Shown here in pieces: positions 56,638 through 64,000 of a stretch of 64,000 nucleotides of DNA. A program made the position numbers and the translations under genes. The stretch is from an uncultured Poribacteria bacterium (GTDB lineage: Bacteria; Poribacteria; WGA-4E; WGA-3G). The notes beneath the pieces are model-generated. The model did not search any database, had not been told where the DNA came from, and saw only the letters and a list, made by a program, of their open reading frames with translations. The stretch covers positions 1,798,001-1,862,000 of the forward strand of contig OX638352.1 in the NCBI GenBank assembly GCA_951813545.1, written 5' to 3'. Position 1 is the first letter of the stretch, and each line of letters begins with the position of its first letter.

Positions 56638-57426
56638 TTATGGAAAATATGTTATTTCTTTCCCAACTGCGTCTGATGCATCAATGTATTTTACCAAATC
56701 ACGCAATGCAATAACGGTACAACCAGTGTCACGAAGGTAATTCATGTATTTCTCAAACTGCTCGGGTGAAACATCAACCCATGGATGTTCAACGGCAGGC
56801 ACACCATGAAACGTCAGGACAGCGATTTTCCCATCTTTCGCCTGTTCAACCGCCCAGACCAAATCCTCAAATCCGTAGTTCGGACCGGGGACACCTGTTG
56901 ACGGAACGACCAACGGGTGATAGACATCAGGATCGTAAGCCGGTCCACGTCCGCCCTCTGGATGAAATGGAAACTCCGGTCCAATGCCACGCCGCGCGAA
57001 ACGATACCCTTTTTCTGACAACGTTTCTATCGCTTCCGGTCCGCGGCAATCCGCCGGATAGCCAAAGGTCTCAGGAACAGGGATACCGTATTCTTCGCAC
57101 CGTTCATCGATGTGTATCAAGTCTGCCAGCAATTCCTCTTTCGATTGTGTGTTGGCATGCTTATGATGACGGGTGTGGTTACCTATCTCAAAACCCGCCT
57201 CGTGCAATTGACGGATCTCTTCCCATGTGACATAGTGTGCCTTGTTATTGAGGAAATTCAGACCTTCAGTGATGAAAAATGTCGCCCCAAAACCGTAACG
57301 CTTCAATAGCGGTCCAACATAAGTATAATCTGATTTGTTACCGTCATCAAAGGTGAGGACAACCAACCTGTCGGGAATGGGTTGTAGGGCTTCAACTTCA
57401 GACAATTCTTGATTTTCTTTTTGCAT
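56638..57426 (-). CDS. Polysaccharide deacetylase family protein (CE4)
   Basis: A 262-residue NodB-type deacetylase. TFDDG at residues 25-29 supplies the catalytic base and a metal ligand; HTRHH at 84-88 gives the two metal histidines (HxxxH). Later VPSTGVPGPNYG and AVLTFHGVPAVEHPW form the remaining active-site motifs. It removes acetyl groups from an N-acetyl-sugar polymer or acts on a related amide. No signal peptide is present at this start, so it may be cytoplasmic. No strong ribosome binding site is seen. It is 100 bp from the PhyH gene on the same strand. Confidence 0.88.
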   Translation of the reverse strand: MQKENQELSEVEALQPIPDRLVVLTFDDGNKSDYTYVGPLLKRYGFGATFFITEGLNFLNNKAHYVTWEEIRQLHEAGFEIGNHTRHHKHANTQSKEELLADLIHIDERCEEYGIPVPETFGYPADCRGPEAIETLSEKGYRFARRGIGPEFPFHPEGGRGPAYDPDVYHPLVVPSTGVPGPNYGFEDLVWAVEQAKDGKIAVLTFHGVPAVEHPWVDVSPEQFEKYMNYLRDTGCTVIALRDLVKYIDASDAVGKEITYFP

Positions 57427-57526
57427 TTTTATACCTAACGATTTTAACTAAGAACCCCGATATGCTCGGGGTCTTACTGCGAGTTGATGTTAATACACGA
57501 AAATCGGTGTTTGTCCGTATTGGCAT

Positions 57527-58417
57527 CTATCCGTCAGTGGGTTTTCTCCTGCGGCGATGGTAAGATGGCTGGACATCCATGTCAATTGCGTTCCAATAAT
57601 ACTTCAGCGAATCGTCTGTCTCCCAGTCCGAATAGACCTCTTCCCATTCTGCACAACCGAGATGGACGGTGAGAGCATCTTCGTCAACGGGTTCACTGAC
57701 CGACTGATAGCGAGCACTCGTTGCAAGCCGTATGCGGTCATCGGTCACATTGTCCCGCCCTCGGTGAATCGTTAAACTGTGGAACATGACAACATCTCCG
57801 CATTTGAAGGGGTTCCATGCCCATTCTGTACTGTTTTCAATCAACTCTCCCGAACGGACACCGCCATCCTCTAGCAACCCCTGACGGTTTGATCCACGGG
57901 CAATCGCCAAGCCGCCCAACTCGGCATCACAGTCTCCTAAAGGTGTCCACACAGTCCATGTTTCCTGCGAACCACGAACTGGACTGAAGTCCTGATGCGG
58001 CGGCGTAGTGTACTGATGTTCTCCTGGAAAGATAACGTGACAGATATGACGGGGGTGGATGAAAACAGATGTTCCAAACAGGACCTCCAAGATACGCAGG
58101 ATACGTTCGTGATGGGGAAGCGCGTGGAAAAGTCGGAGTTTCTGGACATCAATGTAAAAATTTCTGAAAGTCTCGGATCTATCCTGTTCGCAGATGAAAA
58201 CACCTTTCCGACGGATACCAACATCGGGATCCGTGTCTGGTTTAAGGAGCTCGTGCTGTTCTGCCACACGGAGCACCTGTCGCCGTAGTTCAAGCACCGG
58301 CTCTATAGGGAGCAGTCCCGGAAAGAAGAGATACCCATTCTGGTGGGCGTGCTCAAGAAGCCGAGCACGATCTGCAATCAAGTCTGTGCAGTCTGTGAAT
58401 GGCGATTCGGTGCGCAT
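57527..58417 (-). CDS. Phytanoyl-CoA dioxygenase family protein
   Basis: A 296-residue Fe(II)/2-oxoglutarate oxygenase. The facial triad is His141 and Asp143 in PPHQDF and a distal His in FHSLTIHRG (His218 most likely). An Arg in the following DDRIRLATSARYQ likely binds 2-oxoglutarate. These enzymes hydroxylate small molecules, and the family is expanded in Poribacteria and Planctomycetes. The substrate is unknown. AAGGGA is about 9 nt before the ATG. The gene is followed by the deacetylase gene. Confidence 0.9.
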   Translation of the reverse strand: MRTESPFTDCTDLIADRARLLEHAHQNGYLFFPGLLPIEPVLELRRQVLRVAEQHELLKPDTDPDVGIRRKGVFICEQDRSETFRNFYIDVQKLRLFHALPHHERILRILEVLFGTSVFIHPRHICHVIFPGEHQYTTPPHQDFSPVRGSQETWTVWTPLGDCDAELGGLAIARGSNRQGLLEDGGVRSGELIENSTEWAWNPFKCGDVVMFHSLTIHRGRDNVTDDRIRLATSARYQSVSEPVDEDALTVHLGCAEWEEVYSDWETDDSLKYYWNAIDMDVQPSYHRRRRKPTDG

Positions 58418-58438
58418 TAGAATTGTCCCTTCTTAACT

Positions 58439-59134
58439 TTATCGGGCAGCCTTGAGTTCTCCCCATGTGACTGTCAGGGCATTAGCTGGATTTACCGAAA
58501 AACTGTGCCCTACGGTTGTAACCAATACATTGTCATACAAACTATGTTCACCGCCACCGGCTCTGAAACCTATACCACCCTTATCATTGGTATCATCTTC
58601 CCACGTGCAAGATAACGCCAGTTCCTCACCCTGTTCACCCAAGTAGAGGTCGTAACGATCACCTTCCGCAACTATCTTTATCGTATACCATTTGCCAAGT
58701 TCAGCGTGCACACCTGATTCATTGTCCAACTTATCCTCATCTTTAACGATATAGTTACCGCCAACCCTTGTAAACCACCAAAATTGATCACGATTATCCG
58801 CCACAATTTGAACCAGCGTACAATTGTTCGGGTCTTCCGCACGCATGACCCAATTCGCTGCCCATAGCGGATTTACCATATGAAAGTCGACATAGAACTC
58901 AAAATCAGTGAAGTCATCCTTGAGAGTAATCCCGACTTCTCCACCGTTAACCGTCAATGCTTCGCCATCTGCTGACCAAGTTCCTGCGGGGGTCCATTTT
59001 CCCTTGTCAATTGCTTTCTTATTAAAATCATCTTCAAACAGCACTTCGCCAAGACAAAGAGGCGCGTATACTGAGATGAGTATGAATAAGAAAGCTGTAA
59101 AGATGCTGAATCCTATTTCTCTTGATTTCATCAT
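58439..59134 (-). CDS. Secreted DUF1080/LamG-like protein
   Basis: A 231-residue exported protein. The N-terminal hydrophobic signal ends near Gly29 (LISVYAPLCLGE). The mature part begins VLFEDDFNKKAIDKGKWTP, as in concanavalin-like lectin/glucanase folds, and has NDKGGIGFRAGGGEHSLYDN near the end. It ends LTVTWGELKAAR, sharing the TWG-x-(I/L)K tail with the protein at 53711. AAGGAG precedes two ATG codons in a row. It lies 21 bp upstream of the PhyH gene and may be cotranscribed with it. Confidence 0.8.
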   Translation of the reverse strand: MMKSREIGFSIFTAFLFILISVYAPLCLGEVLFEDDFNKKAIDKGKWTPAGTWSADGEALTVNGGEVGITLKDDFTDFEFYVDFHMVNPLWAANWVMRAEDPNNCTLVQIVADNRDQFWWFTRVGGNYIVKDEDKLDNESGVHAELGKWYTIKIVAEGDRYDLYLGEQGEELALSCTWEDDTNDKGGIGFRAGGGEHSLYDNVLVTTVGHSFSVNPANALTVTWGELKAAR

Positions 59135-59222
59135 AACTTCTCCTTTTTGGAAAGATTATGCTTCTTCTCATCAGAACCAATTACGGGAAGAATAACACAC
59201 CCACCATAAACTGTCAATCGCC

Positions 59223-59906
59223 TTAATCATCACCAACAACATGGACCTCAATACTCACTTCAGCATCTGCCCCCAGAGCCTTCGCTTGATTGAGTTGTGC
59301 GATGACATTCATCAATTGTCGGCGGTTCTCTCGATCTTCCGCTGGCAAAACTTGGATCCACGCCTCAAAGAGTCCTGTTAAAGTATCAAGTTCAACCGGC
59401 CCGCCGGACAACTGTTTCAGTCTGTCAATTATCGCTTCAACTTCTGGAGATTGACCATATTCTTCAACAAGATACGCCTCGGCTTCTTCAAAGTCTACCT
59501 CGTCGGCATTTTCATCAAATAGAGCGGTAACTTCTTCAGGTAACCCAAACGCCGAAAGGAGCGGTGTCGCATCAAATTCAGATGCAGGTTCAGATAATTC
59601 TGCCGCCTCAACCGGCACATCCTCGTCTATGAGTTCTGGAACGTCCACAGACTCCGGTTCGGACACTATAACATCCGTGTTAGGATCCTCACTTACAAAT
59701 TCCGTCGGTTTAACAAGTGTCGTCGACATTTCATCGGTTTCTGTCTCGGTAGTGGGTTCAGATGACACAGTCGGTTGGGGTGGTTCCCCTAACTCCGACA
59801 TAAAACGCTTATTACTCCACTCGGCGTAAAAATAGATTCCCGCGCAGAGCAGCACAACAACTACGAACGCTATGCCGAGCATTTTTATATTAAATCGTTC
59901 TAACAT
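59223..59906 (-). CDS. Membrane-anchored acidic protein
   Basis: A 227-residue protein. One transmembrane helix lies at residues 9-28 (LGIAFVVVVLLCAGIYFYAE). It is followed by a Pro/Thr/Glu/Val-rich low-complexity stretch to about residue 115 and an acidic helical C-terminal domain (LFDENADEVDFEEAEAYL). No family is recognised. AAGGAA is 6 nt before the ATG. The N-in topology would put the long domain in the periplasm, where the disordered part could span the wall. It stands upstream of the DUF1080-like gene on the same strand. Confidence 0.7.
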   Translation of the reverse strand: MLERFNIKMLGIAFVVVVLLCAGIYFYAEWSNKRFMSELGEPPQPTVSSEPTTETETDEMSTTLVKPTEFVSEDPNTDVIVSEPESVDVPELIDEDVPVEAAELSEPASEFDATPLLSAFGLPEEVTALFDENADEVDFEEAEAYLVEEYGQSPEVEAIIDRLKQLSGGPVELDTLTGLFEAWIQVLPAEDRENRRQLMNVIAQLNQAKALGADAEVSIEVHVVGDD

Positions 59907-60023
59907 TGTGTTTCCTTCTTAAAAAGGTTAATCTTCAACAGGTACACTCCCAAGAGCGCAAAATACAGCACTTAAGCAAAGACACCCTCGTAAAATGAAA
60001 ATGTTTCAAAATGTTATAGAAGT

Positions 60024-60305
60024 TCAGTCAGAGGGTTTTGCCATACCACCACCTATGGCAGGGAGGAAATGAATCTCTGCGTCCGCGTCAACGTGTTCGA
60101 GGAGGGATCCGCGAGTAAGGAGACCATTGATGTATATGGCGATGCCGGGCTTAAGACGGTCTTCTTCACATAACCGTTCTTTTATACCCGGGTGGCGACT
60201 TTCTAAATTATCAATCACTTCACGGACAGTCGCACCGGGGAGCGTAATGTTCTCTTCGCCGCCTGTAAACTTACGCATGAGGGGAGGGATGACTACGGTT
60301 GGCAT
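60024..60305 (-). CDS. MoaD/ThiS family sulfur carrier-like protein
   Basis: A 93-residue beta-grasp protein: VREVIDNLESRHPGIKERL is the family helix, and IYINGLLTRGSLLEHVDADAEIHFLPAIGGG the C-terminal strand. MoaD and ThiS normally end in Gly-Gly, where a thiocarboxylate forms. Here GGG (85-87) is followed by six residues, MAKPSD, so the active end would have to be exposed by proteolysis. Its position after the molybdenum hydroxylase operon favours a role in molybdopterin synthesis. A terminator at 60353 separates it from that operon. A CAG-type repeat lies just before the ATG, with no clear ribosome binding site. Confidence 0.8.
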   Translation of the reverse strand: MPTVVIPPLMRKFTGGEENITLPGATVREVIDNLESRHPGIKERLCEEDRLKPGIAIYINGLLTRGSLLEHVDADAEIHFLPAIGGGMAKPSD

Positions 60306-60352
60306 TTTTTTTATGGCTATTAGTTGTCAGTTGTCGGTTGTCAGTTAAGTCA

Positions 60353-60380
60353 AGAAAAAGGCGCGCTTATAAAGCGCGCC
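60353..60380 (-). terminator. Rho-independent terminator after the molybdenum subunit gene
   Basis: GGCGCGC (60380-60374 on the minus strand) pairs with GCGCGCC (60366-60360) around a TTTATAA loop, followed by TTTTTC. It begins 17 bp after the stop codon at 60397. Confidence 0.8.
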
Positions 60381-60396
60381 TACCAGTGTTTGAGTT

Positions 60397-62652
60397 TTAT
60401 ATTTTGCCCATGGCTTTCAGGAGCCGATCAGGCGACATCGGGAGCTCTGTCATCCGAACACCTATTGCATCGTAGATAGCATTAGCGATGGCTGCCATCG
60501 GTGGCACAATTGGCACTTCACCGACCCCACGCACACCATACGGATGCCCCGGATTCGGGACTTCAACGATGACAGCGTCAATCATCGGTAAATCCAAACA
60601 GGTCGGCATCCGATAATCGAGGAAACTGGCGTTGGTCATGGTGCCTTCGGCATTGTAGATGTATTCCTCATTCAATGCCCATCCGATACCCTGAACAGCA
60701 CCGCCCTGTATTTGCCCTTCAACGTAACTCGGATGGATGGCTCTTCCTGCATCCTGGACTGCAGTGTAGCGGAGGATCTCGACCTTGCCGGTCTCCTCGT
60801 CCACTACCACATCCACCACGTGCGTTGCGTAGGCACCACCGGCACCTCCGGGATTCACTGTTCCACTTCCTACAATCGGACCGCCGGTTTGACCGAGCTG
60901 TGCACAGAGGTCGCGGAAACTAATCTGCTCCTCTTTGCCGTTGATGCATGAAAATTCGCCATCTGCGAACTGTACATTGGCTTCGTTAACTTCCCAGAGT
61001 TTCGCTGCGCGAGCGATCATCTTCCGCTTGACCTCTTGTGCGGCTTCATAAGCGGCGTAACCGGTCGCGTAGGTTGTGCGGCTACCGCCCGTCACGGCGG
61101 TGTAACCGACAGAATTGGTATCAACAACGCTTGGGTTGACCGATTCAGCAGGTATACCGAGGACTTCTGCCGCCTGCATAGCGATCGAAGCGCGTGTGCC
61201 ACCGATGTCTGTGGAACCTTCAATGAGGTTAATTGTGCCATCGGAGTTGACATTAATCGTCACACTGGATTCCAAGCCGATGTTGAACCAGTAACCGGAA
61301 GCGACCCCGCGACCGTGGTGTTTCTTCCCATTCGGTGCGGTATAGTGCGGATGCGCTTTCGTGGCTTCGAGCGTTTCAATACAGCCGATGCGCGGGTGAA
61401 TGGGTCCGTCTGCGCGTCGGTCACCCTCTTTTGCAGCGTTGAGCAACCGGATCTCAAGTGGATCAATGTCCAGTTTTTCCGCGATCTCATCAACAACTGA
61501 CTCTGAACCGAAAGCAGCGTTTGGTGCCCCAGGGGCACGGTAGGGTGCGGTTTTCGGTTTATTGACAACGACATCGTAGCCGTCAATGACGACGTTTTCA
61601 ATGCTGTAGGGTGCGAAGATACACATTGCGCCAGGTCCAACGGGGGCACCGGGATACGCACCTGCTTCAAAAGCGAGGTATGCCTCAGCGGCGGTTATCT
61701 TACCGTCTTTAGTCGCACCCATCTTGACCCGGATGTAGGAGGCAGGTGTCGGTCCCGTGCCTTCAAATACATCAGCACGGCTCATGAGCACCTTGACCGG
61801 TTTACCCGTTTTCTTTGCCAGCAACGCCGCGACCGGTTTGATGTAGACGCTAATCTTACCGCCAAATCCACCACCAATCTCCATTGGAACGACCTTAATC
61901 TTGGAGATAGGGTATTGGAGGATTTCAGCGACCTGTTCACGAACAGTAAACGCACCTTGTGTGCTACACCAAATGGTCAGTTGACCATCTTGGTTGAAAT
62001 GCGCCGTGGCGTTGTGGGGTTCAATATAACCTTGATGGACAGTGCCTGTAACGAAATCACGTTCAACAACAATATCCGCTTCGGCAAACCCTTTTTCAGG
62101 ATCACCGAGTTTGTGTTGGATATGACTTGCGACGTTGCTCGGTTCGTCAGCCGTCTCACCCATTGACGTGGTTTTCAAGTGTTCGTGCAGGAGCGGTGCA
62201 TCCGCCTCCATTGCTTGGCGCACCTCTAAGACAGGTGGCAGCACCTCGTATTCGACATCAATGAGTGTGCAAGCTTCCTCCGCGATATGCGGACTTGTCG
62301 CAGCGACAGCGGCAACGGCGTGCCCTTTGTACAACACTTTATCGCTTGCCAAGATGTTATCGCAGAGATGTTTGAGATTAACAGCACCTTCGCCTAAATC
62401 CGCGACTTTGTCCCCAGCATCAGGCAAGTCTTTCGCGGTGACAACGCCTTTAACACCGGGATAGGCTTCGGCACGGCTGGTGTCAATCGATATAATCCGC
62501 GCATGAGCGTGTGGACTACGCAGGACTCTCCCGTGCAGGAGTCCGGTCATTTGAAAATCTGCCCCGTAAAGTGCGCGACCGGTGACTTTGTCGACCCCGT
62601 CATGGCGGATGGGACGGGTGCCGATGACTTTATATTCTTTTTTCTCAGCCAT
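60397..62652 (-). CDS. Xanthine dehydrogenase family molybdopterin-binding subunit
   Basis: A 751-residue large subunit of a molybdenum hydroxylase. The aldehyde oxidase/xanthine dehydrogenase a/b hammerhead domain (residues about 20-130) is followed by the molybdopterin domains. The active-site loop reads PYRAPGAPN, not the AYxCSFR of form I CO dehydrogenase. The catalytic Glu is likely in GVGEVPIVPP near the C-terminus. It hydroxylates an aromatic or aldehyde substrate using water, with electrons passed to the Fe-S and FAD subunits encoded just upstream. GGAGGT is 9 nt before the ATG. Confidence 0.92.
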   Translation of the reverse strand: MAEKKEYKVIGTRPIRHDGVDKVTGRALYGADFQMTGLLHGRVLRSPHAHARIISIDTSRAEAYPGVKGVVTAKDLPDAGDKVADLGEGAVNLKHLCDNILASDKVLYKGHAVAAVAATSPHIAEEACTLIDVEYEVLPPVLEVRQAMEADAPLLHEHLKTTSMGETADEPSNVASHIQHKLGDPEKGFAEADIVVERDFVTGTVHQGYIEPHNATAHFNQDGQLTIWCSTQGAFTVREQVAEILQYPISKIKVVPMEIGGGFGGKISVYIKPVAALLAKKTGKPVKVLMSRADVFEGTGPTPASYIRVKMGATKDGKITAAEAYLAFEAGAYPGAPVGPGAMCIFAPYSIENVVIDGYDVVVNKPKTAPYRAPGAPNAAFGSESVVDEIAEKLDIDPLEIRLLNAAKEGDRRADGPIHPRIGCIETLEATKAHPHYTAPNGKKHHGRGVASGYWFNIGLESSVTINVNSDGTINLIEGSTDIGGTRASIAMQAAEVLGIPAESVNPSVVDTNSVGYTAVTGGSRTTYATGYAAYEAAQEVKRKMIARAAKLWEVNEANVQFADGEFSCINGKEEQISFRDLCAQLGQTGGPIVGSGTVNPGGAGGAYATHVVDVVVDEETGKVEILRYTAVQDAGRAIHPSYVEGQIQGGAVQGIGWALNEEYIYNAEGTMTNASFLDYRMPTCLDLPMIDAVIVEVPNPGHPYGVRGVGEVPIVPPMAAIANAIYDAIGVRMTELPMSPDRLLKAMGKI

Positions 62653-62694
62653 TACACGTATACCTCCGATTTATGAGACTGCATTTGTGTGAAG

Positions 62695-63168
62695 TTAAGC
62701 AGAAGCCTTCGCGACATCCAGCACTGCTTTGACAATTTTATCATAGCCGGTACAACGACACAGGTTACCCGCTAACCAGTAGCGAATTTCATGTTCGGTC
62801 GGATTCGGGTTGCTGTCCAGTAGTGCCTTAGCACTCATGATAAAACCGGGTGTGCAGATGCCGCATTGGAGCGCGGCGTTTTCCAAGAATGCATCTTGGA
62901 TAGGGTGCAGTTTGTCCGGTTCCGCGAGACCTTCTATGGTTTCTACAGATTTGCCTTCAGTCTCTACACCGAGGACAAGGCATGAATTGACGAGTCTGCC
63001 GTCAAGGATGACACTGCAAGCCCCACAATTTCCGTTGTTACATCCCTCTTTAGCACCCGTAAGGTGGAGTTCATCTCTGAGGACTTCGAGTAGGCTCTGA
63101 CGGGATTCGCAGAGAAATTCCACCGTTTCGCCATTGATAGTGGTTTGAACGTGCGATTTTCTCGCCAT
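62695..63168 (-). CDS. (2Fe-2S)-binding subunit of molybdenum hydroxylase
   Basis: A 157-residue protein with both cluster domains. The plant-ferredoxin-type site uses Cys43, Cys48, Cys51 and Cys63 (EGCNNGNCGACSV). The helical second site uses Cys102, Cys105, Cys137 and Cys139 (QCGICTPGF and LCRCTGYDKI). All eight cysteines are present. It carries electrons from the molybdenum site to FAD. AAGGAA is 8 nt before the ATG. It lies 42 bp upstream of the large-subunit gene and 139 bp downstream of the FAD-subunit gene. Confidence 0.94.
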   Translation of the reverse strand: MARKSHVQTTINGETVEFLCESRQSLLEVLRDELHLTGAKEGCNNGNCGACSVILDGRLVNSCLVLGVETEGKSVETIEGLAEPDKLHPIQDAFLENAALQCGICTPGFIMSAKALLDSNPNPTEHEIRYWLAGNLCRCTGYDKIVKAVLDVAKASA

Positions 63169-63307
63169 AGTATGGTTCCTTTCGCGCTTTTAACGATTCG
63201 GGTTTCGCTCCGTTTCGTCTATAATTCAAAATGGTTCTTCGACAAGTCTCAAGAATATTCACGGATAACTAAACCCTTAAAGATTGCCGTAAGAAAATCA
63301 ACAAAAT

Positions 63308-64000
63308 TTATGATGCGTCTTGAACTCTCTGGATTGCGCCGTTGAGTGCACGCCGAGTCAGCACACCGACGAGGTGTGTCCGCTGTTCAGCAGTACCCCG
63401 CATGTCGCTAATCGGGCGTGCGATGGCTTGTGCAGCTTGTGCAGCTTCGTCAATCGCAGCATCAGAGATTTCACGACCGGCGAGCAGTGCACTCGCTTCC
63501 TCAGCAAAGAGGGGCGTAGGTGCAACGGCGGCAAGTGCGATGCGTGCAGAGACAATCGTCTGTTTCGCATCATCAAGCGTTACAGATGCTCCGGCACCGA
63601 CGACAGCGATATCCATCTCATTGCGCGGGATAAAGCGGAGATAGAAAGAACTGGAATTGCTTGCAGGTGCTGGAACCTTCAGAGAGACGAGCATCTCACC
63701 TTTTTCGAGAGCGGTCTGCCCCGGAGCTGTACAAAACTGTTCAACAGGCAATTCGCGTTCGCCGTTTGGGCCGGCAATGACACAAGTAGCATTCAGCACA
63801 ATCAATGGTGGTATCCCATCTGCAGCGGGTGAGGCGTTACACAAATTACCGCCGACACCGGCGCGCCCTTGGATCGCGGTGCCACCGATAATTGTGGTTG
63901 CATCGATTAAGCTGGGATAAGCATCACAGATGGCATCAACGGCGTAAATCTTATAACACTCGACTGCAGCACCAAGTGTTAAGCCAGTGTCAGCATTGTA
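63308..64000 (-). CDS. FAD-binding subunit of molybdenum hydroxylase, C-terminal part
   Basis: 231 codons are visible, including the stop; the start is beyond the right edge. IIGGTAIQGRAGVGGNLCNASPAADGIPP (split over two motifs) is the FAD pyrophosphate-binding signature, and MDIAVVGAGASV is a further conserved block. The C-terminal part matches the CO dehydrogenase flavoprotein C-terminal domain. It passes electrons to the final acceptor. The order FAD subunit, Fe-S subunit, large subunit is the common CoxM-CoxS-CoxL arrangement. Confidence 0.92.
   Translation of the reverse strand, partial: YNADTGLTLGAAVECYKIYAVDAICDAYPSLIDATTIIGGTAIQGRAGVGGNLCNASPAADGIPPLIVLNATCVIAGPNGERELPVEQFCTAPGQTALEKGEMLVSLKVPAPASNSSSFYLRFIPRNEMDIAVVGAGASVTLDDAKQTIVSARIALAAVAPTPLFAEEASALLAGREISDAAIDEAAQAAQAIARPISDMRGTAEQRTHLVGVLTRRALNGAIQRVQDAS

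Overview
The window most resembles a Candidatus Poribacteria or closely related PVC-like bacterium. This is inferred from gene content: planctomycete-type DUF1549/DUF1553 and DUF1501 proteins, a phytanoyl-CoA dioxygenase, secreted DUF1080-like proteins, a WD40 protein, sigma factors with long TPR-like tails, and repeat-rich intergenic DNA. A complete 16S rRNA gene on the minus strand (about 54724-56273) can settle the placement.

Layout. 0-5.3 kb: a YugP-like protease fragment, an amidohydrolase, and a single-chain restriction-modification enzyme with an unknown partner. 5.6-9.5 kb: an outer-membrane PorV-like/SPOR fusion and a secreted propeller-like protein. 9.5-24 kb: a regulatory and export block with a sigma fragment, a STAS protein, two paralogous sigma/TPR proteins that share a conserved promoter and leader, a pair of ABC-2 permeases, a MacB-like permease and two ABC exporters. 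The second exporter is broken by a 114-bp MITE. 24-31.6 kb: housekeeping genes (rpsT, rsmB, thiE, thiD, murJ, hisF, a class IV aminotransferase). 32.1-33.6 kb: two reading frames that join through an in-frame UGA into a candidate selenoprotein with a bacterial SECIS-like hairpin. 33.8-38.3 kb: the DUF1553/DUF1501 pair. 38.3-51 kb (minus strand): four tandem repeats of a B-A pair of ABC-2 permeases, eight genes with no ATPase among them. 51-56.4 kb: a WD40 protein, a solitary tRNA-Ile, a DUF1080-like protein and a 16S gene not linked to a 23S gene. 56.6-64 kb: a deacetylase, a PhyH oxygenase, two envelope proteins, and a three-subunit molybdenum hydroxylase operon with a MoaD-like protein.

How the parts relate. 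The permease pair near 13.5-16.9 kb sits between two sigma genes and is homologous to the four units at 38-51 kb, so one transporter family was amplified at two loci. In the array, permease A and the next B are 6 bp apart, and the ribosome binding site of B lies in the last codons of A. The B-to-A junction is where repeats and extra genes collect. Three copies of one TA-flanked MITE occur at 9.7, 22.8 and 53.2 kb.

The strongest leads for new biology are the UGA-containing thioredoxin-like protein, the ATPase-less permease array, and the shared promoter of the sigma/TPR genes. All functional calls rest on motif reading alone. No database search was run.
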